Positions 9,048 through 17,482 are shown, counted from the first letter of the stretch. The stretch: DNA of 60,297 bases from Oscillospiraceae bacterium (GCA_015063955.1 SVTD01000006.1:1-60297), one strand, 5' to 3'. Made by a program: numbers and translations. Notes: a model not told the origin generated them from the letters alone.

Positions 9048-10553
9048 ATGGGTAACTACAATTCAACCAAAGCAGAAATAAAGAACTACATATGCGCAAG
9101 AACGCCCCTTGTGGTGGTGGATTCTCCCGAGCGGGAAAGGGTAGAGCGCATACTCCGTGAGATCAGCACGGAGCTTGATATCCGGATCGGATACTATACG
9201 GATGCAAAGCAGGTGTCCGTTATCGGGTCTGACGTATCAAAGGATGCAGAAGGGGATCCCCTTGCATTTATTGCTTCCTACTTCAGAAAAAACAGAAACT
9301 CCACCTTTGCCATCGGCGATATCAAGCGTATCGGCGAGGACAACGTGTATTCAAGAGAGGTTCTGAATATTCTCTATCTTGCCAAGGAAATGAATTGTAC
9401 CCTTATCCTTATCACGGCGGATACGGTGTGGTCAAGGCTGAGCCAGTTCGGTATGCTCACGACTCTTGATTACCCCGATATGAACGAGAGAACGGCGCAA
9501 ATTTCCGATTTTATAGGAAAATACCGTTTCAAGTATCCGATCACCCTTGACGAGAGCGACGTGAGAATGGCATCGACCCTGCTTCGCGGTTTTACGGAAA
9601 TACAGATCGAAAACATTCTTTCAACGGCGCTGATAAACAACAGAGGGCTTTCGAAGGATAACCTCTATGAGCTGACGGGGCAGAAGAGCAGACTGTATTC
9701 TGCCGTCTCCAGTATTCAGAAGGTGAACGTCAGCCGCTCCCTTACGGTCTCAGGTCTTGAAGGACTCAAAAGGTGGCTTTCGGAAAAGAAAAATATATTC
9801 TTTGCATCCGATGAAGCCCTCAGTGAAAGAGACCTTACAACTCCCAAGGGAATACTTCTTTGCGGAGTACCCGGCTGCGGAAAATCCCTTTCCGCAAAAA
9901 TGGTTGCAAAGGAATGGGAGCTTCCCCTGTTCAGATTCGATCTCGGAACCATCTACGATAAATGGGTGGGAGAGAGCGAAAAGAAAATGAAAGAGGCCCT
10001 CAGATTTATTGATAACGTATCTCCCTGCATCGTTTGGGTGGACGAAATAGAAAAAGCCCTTTCCGTTTCCGATTCGGGAAACGATACGGGCAAAAGAGTC
10101 CTCGGTCAGTTCCTTTTCTGGCTGCAGGAGTCAACGAGCAGAGTATTTCTCGTAGCAACGGCAAACGATATATCGGCCCTCCCTTTTGAGCTTTTCAGAA
10201 AGGGACGCTTTTCGGAAATATTCTTTATCGACCTTCCAAACTACAGCGAGCGGAGAGCTACCATCTCTCAGTATGCAAAAAAATCATTGCATTGCAGCTT
10301 TTCCGATGAGGAAATGGACGAGCTTTGCGCCGTCACCGAAGGATTTTCCTACTCGGATATCGAATATGCAATCAAGGATGCGGCACTCCTTTGCCTGACT
10401 GAAGGACAGGAAGTCCTGACGATGGAGCTGGTATTGGAAAAATTCAGACAGATCGTACCCATTTCAAAGAACAATCCCGAAATGCTGGAAAAGATCCGCA
10501 AATGGGGCGAGGAAAGAGCGGTTGCCGCGTCTGACAGAAAGGAACGTGCATAA
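9048..10553 (+). CDS. AAA+ ATPase, Ycf46-like
   Basis: A 501-residue ATPase. Residues about 1-230 form the N-terminal region typical of Ycf46-type ATPases (ARTPLVVVDSPERERV near 17-32). The AAA module has Walker A GVPGCGKS (273-280), the WVGESEKK segment (306-313), Walker B CIVWVDEIEK (327-336), a sensor-1 TAND motif and the RKGRFSEIF arginine-finger region. There is no zinc-protease domain, so it is not FtsH despite the related AAA sequence. It probably remodels protein complexes with ATP. It sits between the 167-residue protein and paralogue 3, whose start is only 2 bases downstream. The substrate is unknown. The three coiled-coil paralogues are natural candidates. Confidence 0.88.
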   Translation: MGNYNSTKAEIKNYICARTPLVVVDSPERERVERILREISTELDIRIGYYTDAKQVSVIGSDVSKDAEGDPLAFIASYFRKNRNSTFAIGDIKRIGEDNVYSREVLNILYLAKEMNCTLILITADTVWSRLSQFGMLTTLDYPDMNERTAQISDFIGKYRFKYPITLDESDVRMASTLLRGFTEIQIENILSTALINNRGLSKDNLYELTGQKSRLYSAVSSIQKVNVSRSLTVSGLEGLKRWLSEKKNIFFASDEALSERDLTTPKGILLCGVPGCGKSLSAKMVAKEWELPLFRFDLGTIYDKWVGESEKKMKEALRFIDNVSPCIVWVDEIEKALSVSDSGNDTGKRVLGQFLFWLQESTSRVFLVATANDISALPFELFRKGRFSEIFFIDLPNYSERRATISQYAKKSLHCSFSDEEMDELCAVTEGFSYSDIEYAIKDAALLCLTEGQEVLTMELVLEKFRQIVPISKNNPEMLEKIRKWGEERAVAASDRKERA

Positions 10554-10555
10554 TA

Positions 10556-12271
10556 ATGAGTAATTACGATTTACAAATGCAGCTCAACTCGCTGAGAAGC
10601 GAGCTGAGACGGCTTGAGCGGATCAACGCAGAGCTGAGATACGATCTCAGCACCATCGAAAACGGCGTAAATAACGCAAATAACAGACTTGAAAACTATA
10701 ACGCTCAGGTCCGTAACGTTCTCGATAGCTGCAATAACGTTATGATCTCCTCTCACAATACTGTTCTTGCTGCCATTGAAATGCAGGCAGAGATCGACAG
10801 AATGTATAAGAGATTCAAAAACGTTGAGCTTGCCCATAAGAAGATCCGTATCTGCAACAATAAGAAATATTACGATTTTGCAAATTACAGAACCGTCCGC
10901 AAGATAGTTCAGGGTATTATGGATAACCTTGACGTGCGAATGGTAAGCGATAAGACCATTACGAAATCCGTTGAGGTACAGCACCTGCAGACCCCCGATT
11001 ACTGGCTTACCTGCGTACTTATCAGCGTAATGGCGTGGAGAAACGACGATAAGCCCCTGGCAGACCGCGCCATGGCAATGGCAGTAAAGCTTGATAAGAA
11101 GAATGCCGCAATATTCTATATGCTTTTCAATATCAGAATGGGCAGAGAAGAGGCGGCGCTGAAATGGTTCTATACATATCAGGAGTGCGAGCTTCTGGGA
11201 AGCGACCAGAGAACCTTCCTTATGCTTTTTTCCCTCGTGGCAAAGACTCTTTCCGATTCCGTGGACGAGCGCACGAAGAACGAGGTCTCAAACTTCATAG
11301 GTCAGGTAATAAAGGCAAATATGATGTCCTCCGGCTACAGCGAGGAGGGTATAGTATCCCGGATCCGTCATTACCTGAACAGAATGCAGCCCGCAGATCA
11401 GCTTGAATACACAATGCTCCAGAAGAGCTGTAAGGCATTCCGAGAAATGCAGGACGTTATGATGAGGGCAAAGAATAATATCAATATTCTTGAGTTCATC
11501 ATAAAGACAGTAAACGTTCCCGAGGAGGAAAAGAACACCTTTATCAAGGGCTTCATCGATGAGCTTATATTAAGCCCCAATACTGCTGAAAAGGACGTAT
11601 ACGATGAGATCGAGTATAATGAGCTCGTCATAAAGCTTTTTGGTGACGTTGATGCGGCAAAGGAGCAGTACGATGCTCTCCAGACTAAGAAGAAGAACGA
11701 GCTGAATCTTATTGCCGAAATGATCGACTGGATCTTCGAAAGGGATAATCAGGAGGTCAACGGCCAGATAAGGCTCAATATGTTCACTCTCACAAAGGCT
11801 CTTCAGGTAAAGGCCGTAGAAGCACACAGAGCGGATTACAAGAGCAGAATGAAGGTCACCTCCGAGGTGACTCTCGGCGACTACTCTACCACCGTAAACT
11901 TCAAGCGCGAGGACGAGGAGCTTTCAAAGATCAGTGCTTTTTATACGGATATTAAAAACAGAGCCGCAAGCAGCATAAAGAGCTGGCCTGCTTTCGTAGG
12001 CTTCGGACTCGGCGCAGCAGCGGCAGTCGGCGCATTTTTCGTGGGATTGCCCCTCCTTATAGTAACCGCAGGCGGCGCAATATACGGAGCGGGACTACTC
12101 CTGTCCAACAGATCAAAGAAAAAGCAGCTTGAGCAGAGATGCCGTGAGAACATCAATTCAATGAGCGCAAATATGAAGAAGCTTTTCGGTGAGTTCAGAG
12201 CATACGAAAAGGAGCTCGCCGAATATGATGCATATTACGAGCGTATAGAATCTGAGCTTGAAAAAGTATAA
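10556..12271 (+). CDS. Coiled-coil, membrane-anchored protein, paralogue 3 of 3
   Basis: A 571-residue member of the same family as the genes at 4960 and 6728. A strong N-terminal coiled coil (about 1-60) is followed by a core near residue 148 with YWLTCV, NIRMGR and AALKWF. The later DWIFERD patch is present, as is a glycine/alanine-rich hydrophobic hairpin at about 475-520 and a basic coiled tail. It starts 2 bases after the ATPase stop, with the ribosome site (GAAAGGA) inside the ATPase gene. That indicates tight coupling to the ATPase. No catalytic motif seen. Confidence 0.8.
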   Translation: MSNYDLQMQLNSLRSELRRLERINAELRYDLSTIENGVNNANNRLENYNAQVRNVLDSCNNVMISSHNTVLAAIEMQAEIDRMYKRFKNVELAHKKIRICNNKKYYDFANYRTVRKIVQGIMDNLDVRMVSDKTITKSVEVQHLQTPDYWLTCVLISVMAWRNDDKPLADRAMAMAVKLDKKNAAIFYMLFNIRMGREEAALKWFYTYQECELLGSDQRTFLMLFSLVAKTLSDSVDERTKNEVSNFIGQVIKANMMSSGYSEEGIVSRIRHYLNRMQPADQLEYTMLQKSCKAFREMQDVMMRAKNNINILEFIIKTVNVPEEEKNTFIKGFIDELILSPNTAEKDVYDEIEYNELVIKLFGDVDAAKEQYDALQTKKKNELNLIAEMIDWIFERDNQEVNGQIRLNMFTLTKALQVKAVEAHRADYKSRMKVTSEVTLGDYSTTVNFKREDEELSKISAFYTDIKNRAASSIKSWPAFVGFGLGAAAAVGAFFVGLPLLIVTAGGAIYGAGLLLSNRSKKKQLEQRCRENINSMSANMKKLFGEFRAYEKELAEYDAYYERIESELEKV

Positions 12272-12285
12272 AACGAGGTAAAAAA

Positions 12286-13362
12286 ATGTTTCGTATAATC
12301 AAAGAAGGGGACGTATTTGCAACCAAGGAGGTATGCGCAACCAGCGGTCCCCGTTGCGCAGTTCTTGAGGACGGAAGCGTTCTCTGTACGTTTATGATAA
12401 ACTCCAAAAGCGGTGCCAACGATTTTGTAACTATGGCTGCATACTCCGACGGTGAGCTGAGCTTTGGCGAGGCAAAGGCCGTGTGGCCCCATCTCAAGGG
12501 CAAGGAATCCCTTTTCGGCTCTGTCAGAAAGGGAGGAGACGGCAATTATTATATTGCAGGTCAGGCATTCCCCATCGCCTATGAGGGTGAGGCATTCTGG
12601 TCCGATGAGGCTATGGGAATGAAGGAAAACCGTGTTTTCTTTGCAAAAAGTGAGGACGGAAAGTCCTTTGCCGATCCCGAGATGGTAGCCCTTCCTTTCT
12701 ATGCATCTGCAGAGCAGCCCGGCGGTATGCTTTGTGACGGCGACGGCACCCTTACGATGATCTACTCCCCCTATCCCACTATCGAGAAGAGGGAAGAGGT
12801 GGATAACGAATGTATGGTGCTTCTCAGAAGCCGCGACGGCGGAAAGACCTTCTCCGGCAAGAAGTTTGCAATGATCGGGGAAGACAGCCAGTATGCTGAA
12901 AGCTGGATCACAAGACTTACCGACGGACGTCTTATGGTCTCCACGTGGCAGACAGCCAGCGAAAATTCAAGCCAGTATCTTATTTCCGATGATGACGGCG
13001 AGACCTTCAAGGGTCCCTTCGCTCAGGAATTCAAGGGACAGAGCACGGGTATCTGCGCGTGGGAGGACGGGTCCGTTCTGATCGCGTATAACCAGCGCAA
13101 ATACGGAACCGTAGGCGTTTGGCTTGCAATGGAGTGCTTTGACGGAGAGGGTAAGGCAATCCTCCTTGAGAATCAGCCCGTATGGGAGGCTGAGACCGCA
13201 ACAAAAACAGGCGACAGCACAGACTTCGGTCAGTGGACTGACTTCTCCTTCGGCGAGCCCTCGGTAACGGTTCTCCCCGATAATACACTCCTCGTAACAC
13301 TCTGGTACCAGAAGGGCGACGTTGCGGGAATTCGCTACGTTCAGCTTGAAAGAGAAATGTAA
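12286..13362 (+). CDS. Sialidase-fold (BNR/Asp-box) protein, probably cytoplasmic
   Basis: A 358-residue beta-propeller protein of the exo-alpha-sialidase superfamily. It has Asp-box motifs (S-x-D-x-G-x-x-F) at about residues 122 (SEDGKSF), 182 (SRDGGKTF) and 234 (SDDDGETF). An early GPRCAVLEDGS segment is typical of the first blade. There is no signal peptide or lipobox, so it is predicted to stay in the cytoplasm. That is unlike secreted mucin-degrading sialidases and may mean another substrate. It lies 14 bases after paralogue 3 with no terminator between, so it is probably the last gene of the operon. Its link to the AAA system is unexplained. Confidence 0.8.
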   Translation: MFRIIKEGDVFATKEVCATSGPRCAVLEDGSVLCTFMINSKSGANDFVTMAAYSDGELSFGEAKAVWPHLKGKESLFGSVRKGGDGNYYIAGQAFPIAYEGEAFWSDEAMGMKENRVFFAKSEDGKSFADPEMVALPFYASAEQPGGMLCDGDGTLTMIYSPYPTIEKREEVDNECMVLLRSRDGGKTFSGKKFAMIGEDSQYAESWITRLTDGRLMVSTWQTASENSSQYLISDDDGETFKGPFAQEFKGQSTGICAWEDGSVLIAYNQRKYGTVGVWLAMECFDGEGKAILLENQPVWEAETATKTGDSTDFGQWTDFSFGEPSVTVLPDNTLLVTLWYQKGDVAGIRYVQLEREM

Positions 13363-13369
13363 AATAATA

Positions 13370-13398
13370 TTGCATTTTATAAACAGATTTGTTATAAT
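13370..13398 (+). promoter_or_regulatory. Promoter of the TIR-domain gene
   Basis: TTGCAT (13370-13375) and TATAAT (13393-13398) are 17 bases apart, about 30 bases before the ATG. This shows the TIR gene has its own start of transcription, although no terminator separates it from the sialidase gene upstream. Confidence 0.7.
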
Positions 13399-13428
13399 GT
13401 CCATATATCGTTTACAGGATGGTCAGAT

Positions 13429-14405
13429 ATGAATGCACCCACACCCTATCAGGGAAAAGAAAAATATATTTTCATAAGCTATTCACATAGAGACACCGCC
13501 AAGGTATTCCCCATAATCTTTGCGCTTATGGATGAGGGCTACCGCGTGTGGTACGATCAGGGCATCGATCCCGGCACAGAGTGGGACGAGAACATCGCGA
13601 TGCACATAAACGATTGCGGATATTTTATCGCCTTTATGTCCTCCAACTATCTTGGCTCCAGCAACTGTAAGGATGAGCTGAATTACGCCCGTGACCTTGA
13701 AAAGGACAGACTTATCGTATACCTTGAGGACGTTAAGCTTCCTGCCGGAATGGCAATGAGAGTAAACAGACTACAGTCTATTTTCAAGCATACCTACGTT
13801 AACGAAAAAGACTTTTACGATAAGCTCTTTGCGGCGAATAATATCAACGTATGTCTTGCCGAAAAAAAGCCCGCGAGGAAAAAAAGGAAGAGCCCGCACC
13901 CGCACCGATCCAGCCTAAGGTCACTCCCCTTTCAGGAGGAACTGACGGTGCCGGCACAGGATACGTGCCTCACGTTCCTCCGTCAAATACAGGCTACAGC
14001 CAGCCCGGATACCGGCCCGGAGGATTCAATCCCAATCCCGGTCAGAGCCAGAATACCGGAGCTGCTCCCGGATTCAATCCCAATCCCGGACAGAGCCAGA
14101 ATACCGGAACTGCTCCCGGATTTAATCCTAATCCCGGCTTTGCCCAGAATCCCGCGGAAAGCATTAACAACATCAACGAAATGACTTATCCCGTAAAGAA
14201 TAAGATGCTTGCCGTTATCCTTGCGTTCTTTCTCGGAAGCGTTGGTGTTCATAAATTCTATCTTGGACAAAAATTGCAGGGAATTTTGTACATAGCCTTT
14301 GTCTGGACTTACATTCCCATACTTCTTGCCTTGATAGATGCGATCCTTATGCTGACAATGACTGACGAGACCTTCAAGCAGAAGTTTAAATGCAGACTCA
14401 GCTGA
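13429..14405 (+). CDS. TIR-domain/TM2 membrane protein, joined by a -1 frameshift
   Basis: The zero frame (13429-14184, 251 codons) starts with a TIR domain (KYIFISYSH at 12-20, catalytic-type Glu83 in CKDEL), then runs into low-complexity sequence. The -1 frame carries the natural continuation: a Lys/Glu linker, a Pro/Gly/Asn-rich spacer with three 16-residue repeats and a C-terminal TM2 domain (two membrane helices, GVHKFYLG), ending at 14405. The join falls on A AAA AAG at 13863-13869, giving ...CLAEKKAREEKKEE. TIR domains bind or cleave NAD+ and often serve in antiviral defence, while TM2 places the protein in the membrane. Either a programmed frameshift makes two products, or the run of seven A has lost a base through mutation or sequencing error. 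The TIR and TM2 calls are firm. The expression mode is not. Confidence 0.8.
13863..13869 (+). promoter_or_regulatory. Candidate -1 ribosomal frameshift heptamer (A AAA AAG)
   Basis: In the TIR frame the codons are GAA AAA AAG, so the heptamer has the exact phase needed for simultaneous -1 slippage, as in dnaX. After slippage the next codon is GCC at 13869 and the frame stays open through the TM2 domain. A second identical heptamer sits in the -1 frame at 13880-13886. A further slip there would meet a TAA at 13916. I see no convincing Shine-Dalgarno-like stimulator upstream. Confidence 0.45.
14022..14134 (+). repeat. 48-bp coding tandem repeat in the TIR-TM2 spacer
   Basis: Units start at 14022, 14070 and 14118. 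The first two are nearly identical and the third is partial. Each encodes GFNPNPGQSQNTGAAP-like sequence in the -1 frame, a flexible linker before the TM2 domain. Such repeats vary in number by slippage. Confidence 0.85.
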
Positions 14406-14410
14406 AATAA

Positions 14411-14444
14411 AACCTCCGAAGCTAAAAGCTTCGGAGGTTTTATT
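14411..14444 (+). terminator. Intrinsic terminator after TIR-TM2
   Basis: A 12-bp stem (AACCTCCGAAGC / GCTTCGGAGGTT), a 5-base loop and a T-rich tail follow the TM2 stop closely. Confidence 0.9.
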
Positions 14445-14489
14445 TATCTAAATAGGTGGAGACGAAGAAAAGACCTACGAAAACGCAAC

Positions 14490-15060
14490 CGGTAAATTCG
14501 GGTTTATCGGGGGGAACGGGGGATGCAAAGAACTTTTTTGAAAAAAAGTTCTCTGCACTCTCAAAAAACTTTGAAAAGGGATGGGTATAAATTAGGGTTT
14601 ATCGGTGTGTTGAAGATAACCCGTAGGGCGGGCAGACCCTTGACGGGACCCCTAAAAATTCGCAAGCTCATTTTCAGGGAACCCTTTTGCCCGCCGGACA
14701 TCAGAACACGAACCAAACCTTCAAATTCGGGTTTATCGGGGAGATTGAAAATAGGCTCCCTCCGGGAGGGAGCTGTCACCGAAGGTGACTGAGGGAGAAT
14801 TGCGTAACATAAAGCAAGTGCAAACTCCACGTTACGCAATTCTCCTTCCGTCTTTTTGCGATGCTTTAGCATCGCAAAAATCCACCTCCCTCCCGGAGGG
14901 AGGCTTTGGTGCAAATCGCCGCTTTCACCTATCAAGTTTTTGTTTTAAACATCCCTATAAACCCGAATTTGCCAATCCCTTTTTCAAAGTTTTTTGGAGT
15001 GCAGAACCTTTTTTTCAAAAAAGGTTTTGCGTCCCTGTTCTCCCCGATAAACCCGAATAT
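14490..15060. repeat. Composite intergenic hairpin repeats, copy R2
   Basis: About 570 bases without a gene, built of several modules separated by the tag near ATTCGGGTTTATCGG (14495, 14596, 14723 and, inverted, 14952 and 15044). Modules in order: the AAGAACTTTTTT-type hairpin inverted; a hairpin with GGCGGGCA/TGCCCGCC arms (about 14628-14698); the main palindrome (14722-14908) with GGAGAATTGCGTAAC/GTTACGCAATTCTCC arms, a GCGATGC/GCATCGC hairpin and CCCTCC/GGAGGG hairpins; and a second AGAACC...GGTT hairpin at 14995-15030. The main palindrome is inverted relative to R1 and R4. Confidence 0.85.
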
Positions 15061-15083
15061 GGATATAGTCACTCAGGCTTGCG

Positions 15084-15112
15084 TTGACAATTTTTACATT
15101 TTGCAGTATAAT
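15084..15112 (+). promoter_or_regulatory. Promoter of the Rossmann/RyR membrane gene
   Basis: TTGACA (15084-15089), a 17-base spacer and TATAAT (15107-15112), 45 bases before the ATG. Confidence 0.85.
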
Positions 15113-15157
15113 GAAAGTTAATAAATGTAACGTCTTTCCTTGGAAAGGATATGCTTT

Positions 15158-17437
15158 ATGACAGATAAACAAGCTTTCGTTTTGTGGCTGATGACGGCAA
15201 TATCGGTGCTGCTCGTGGCAGTTCCTCTTATTGCTCTGATTATCGGCAGGATAGTAACGGCAATAAAAAAGTCCCAAAGCAAGCAGTCCGCCCAGTTTGC
15301 AAGAATGCTGCTGGCTTTTTCCGTCATGCTTTTCGGGGCGATATTCTTTGTCCGTCTGTCTTCTGATATTTTTCAGCACGTGTCCGCAGGAAACGGGCTT
15401 CGTGCATATGACTGGCTTGAGAATATACTTGATTCGGTGATCCGCTCGTTGCAGACCTTCAGCCTTGACGAGGATTATGCGGACTGCGTTATCGAGAGCA
15501 GGAAAATGATGGCGGCACTTGCAGGCGAGGGAGCCTTTGCGGTTTTTCTTTACGGTGCATACAGCTCGCTTCTGAACGTTCTTGCACCCGTTGCGGGAGG
15601 AGCTATCATTTTTGATATTCTCAGCAGTATTTTTCCTATGTTCAGGCTTTTTTTAGCCCATCTTGCTTTCTGGAGACCCAAATATTATTTCAATGAGCTG
15701 AACGACAGATCTCTTGCCTTTGCAGGCAGTATTCTTGAAACTGAAAAAACCTTTTTCAGGCGCCCGGTGATCATTATTTCAGAGGCATACCCTGATAACG
15801 ATAACGAAACCTGTCAGGAGAGGCTATATAAAGCAAAGCTTCTCGGAGCCATCTGCCTTCCTGATGATATAATAAATATCCCGAAAAACGTTTTCGGAAT
15901 GAGAAAATACATACTTATTGCGGAAAACGAGGTAGAGAATCTTCACAGCATAACCGGACTTGCGTCAGAAAGAAAGTACAAGTGCTTGAAGGGTGCAGAG
16001 GTCTTTCTTTTCACCCAGGACGATATGTATATGCTTGTTGAGGAGCAGGTGAGAAGCTTCCTCCGGGACAGGATACCCGAAAAGGAGTTCCCCGTAGTCG
16101 TGCCCGTTCAGCGCTATCGCAATCTTGCCACGAATCTTTTCGATGATCTTCCGCTGTACGAGCCCATCATCGACAAGGAGAAGGATGAAAACGGCATCCG
16201 CGATCTGAACGTAACGATCCTCGGTGCAGGAAGCATAGGCATGGAAATGCTCCTTGCGGCATACTGGTGCGGTCAGATGCTGGACGTCCGCCTCAATCTG
16301 AGCATGGTGTCAGGTATGAAGAGGGAAGAGTTTTTCGGAAACGTTGACCATATAAATCCCGATCTGAAAAAGAGCACCGTAAAGCAAAGCAGCCTTCTGC
16401 GCTATAATAAAAGGGGCGACTGCGCTCCCCCTTACTGCAGCATTAATTATTTTAGTGCAGATATCGATTCAGATCATATGTCCTGTGTGCTCTCGAATAA
16501 AACGGAAAACGGCAAAACTCTTTACGATACCGATTATTTCATAGTATGTCTCGGAACGGACGAGAAAAATATAGCCGTAGCAAACAGACTCAGCCAGGAA
16601 ATGGGAATCTACCATCTGACAGATGAAAAGGACCCGAGAACGGTAATTGCATACGTTGTGTTCAACAGCGAGCTTTGCAATATGCTCAACGTGACCAAAA
16701 AGCACGACTACTCCATCTGTGACGGCTCCGACGTTTATATGTATGCCTTCGGCAGTCTTGACGAGGTCTACAGCACGAGAAACATATATATGAAGGAGCT
16801 GGAGCTGGGTGCTGATAAGACTGAGGTCGTATACGATTCCGTAAACTATAAAAAGGCAATGAGCGACATTCATAATAACCGTGCCAAGGATAACTACGCA
16901 TACTGGTCTCATCTTGCAAGATCCAGACACGTGAAATATAAGATTTTCTCAAGCGGACTCTATAAAAAGAGCGTTTTCAATACGGAGGGAATGACCGATA
17001 AGGAATATATAAAGGACAGAGTAGAGGCAAGAGAAAAGTATAAGAAGCTGATCTACGGAAGAGACCACGATCTTTCACTTATGCACAGGCTTGCGTGGCT
17101 TGAGCACCGTCGGTGGTGTGCATTCCTTCGCACGAGAGGCTTTCGCGGAACTGAGGAATACGTAAAGTATTATGAAAAGCATAGCAGCCATAAGAATATG
17201 CCCCTCAAGCTCCATCCCTGTCTTGTTGAAACGGATACGGACTATATGAGGGCTGAGTTTGATGAGGACGGAATCATCAAAAAGGAGCTTTTGTTTGAAA
17301 CGGATACTGCCGATGAAAGCGTTGACCTTTTGGATACCGTCAGCCTGAACGTAAGAGGCTTCAAGCCCGGCCAGCGTGATTTCAAGTATTACGATTATCC
17401 GATCGGAGATTTCAAGGAGCTATTGAAAAAAGAGTGA
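15158..17437 (+). CDS. Membrane protein with Rossmann (TrkA-N-like) and RyR domains
   Basis: A 759-residue protein. The start at ATG 15158 is chosen for GGAAAGGA 8 bases upstream. The longer TTG frame from 15140 would use the ribosome site as coding sequence. There are two hydrophobic helices near residues 8-30 and 48-66, and a third hydrophobic stretch at about 125-170. A Rossmann motif ILGAGSIGME lies near 351, and a RyR-type segment (LAWLEHRRWCAF) near 644. RyR domains fused to NAD-binding domains are known from predicted bacterial conflict and nucleotide-sensing proteins. The role here is unknown. It is a single-gene unit with its own promoter and terminator, directly after the TIR-TM2 gene, which is suggestive of a defence-related pair but not proof. 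Confidence 0.75.
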   Translation: MTDKQAFVLWLMTAISVLLVAVPLIALIIGRIVTAIKKSQSKQSAQFARMLLAFSVMLFGAIFFVRLSSDIFQHVSAGNGLRAYDWLENILDSVIRSLQTFSLDEDYADCVIESRKMMAALAGEGAFAVFLYGAYSSLLNVLAPVAGGAIIFDILSSIFPMFRLFLAHLAFWRPKYYFNELNDRSLAFAGSILETEKTFFRRPVIIISEAYPDNDNETCQERLYKAKLLGAICLPDDIINIPKNVFGMRKYILIAENEVENLHSITGLASERKYKCLKGAEVFLFTQDDMYMLVEEQVRSFLRDRIPEKEFPVVVPVQRYRNLATNLFDDLPLYEPIIDKEKDENGIRDLNVTILGAGSIGMEMLLAAYWCGQMLDVRLNLSMVSGMKREEFFGNVDHINPDLKKSTVKQSSLLRYNKRGDCAPPYCSINYFSADIDSDHMSCVLSNKTENGKTLYDTDYFIVCLGTDEKNIAVANRLSQEMGIYHLTDEKDPRTVIAYVVFNSELCNMLNVTKKHDYSICDGSDVYMYAFGSLDEVYSTRNIYMKELELGADKTEVVYDSVNYKKAMSDIHNNRAKDNYAYWSHLARSRHVKYKIFSSGLYKKSVFNTEGMTDKEYIKDRVEAREKYKKLIYGRDHDLSLMHRLAWLEHRRWCAFLRTRGFRGTEEYVKYYEKHSSHKNMPLKLHPCLVETDTDYMRAEFDEDGIIKKELLFETDTADESVDLLDTVSLNVRGFKPGQRDFKYYDYPIGDFKELLKKE

Positions 17438-17440
17438 TAG

Positions 17441-17482
17441 AAAAAAGGCGATCGCCCATGTTCGGGCGATCGCTTCTTTTTA
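17441..17482. terminator. Bidirectional terminator
   Basis: The stem GCGATCGCCC / GGGCGATCGC (17448-17457, 17464-17473) is flanked by A6 on one side and a T-rich run on the other. It can end both the RyR-domain gene and the convergent PH-domain gene. Confidence 0.9.

Noticed and set aside
9048-10553. FtsH-type protease
   Set aside because: The AAA module is similar, but there is no HExxH protease domain and no membrane helices. The N-terminal region is Ycf46-like.
14022-14150. 48-bp tandem repeats that might suggest a CRISPR array
   Set aside because: Units are directly adjacent without spacers and encode a Pro/Gly/Asn linker in the frame leading to the TM2 domain.
13851-14405. Independent TM2 gene starting at ATG 13851
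   Set aside because: No ribosome site. The ATG lies inside the TIR gene and the join at the slippery heptamer explains it better.
14523-15121. Several short open frames in repeat R2
   Set aside because: All are translations of palindromic repeats and appear in the same form at other repeat copies, with no ribosome sites.
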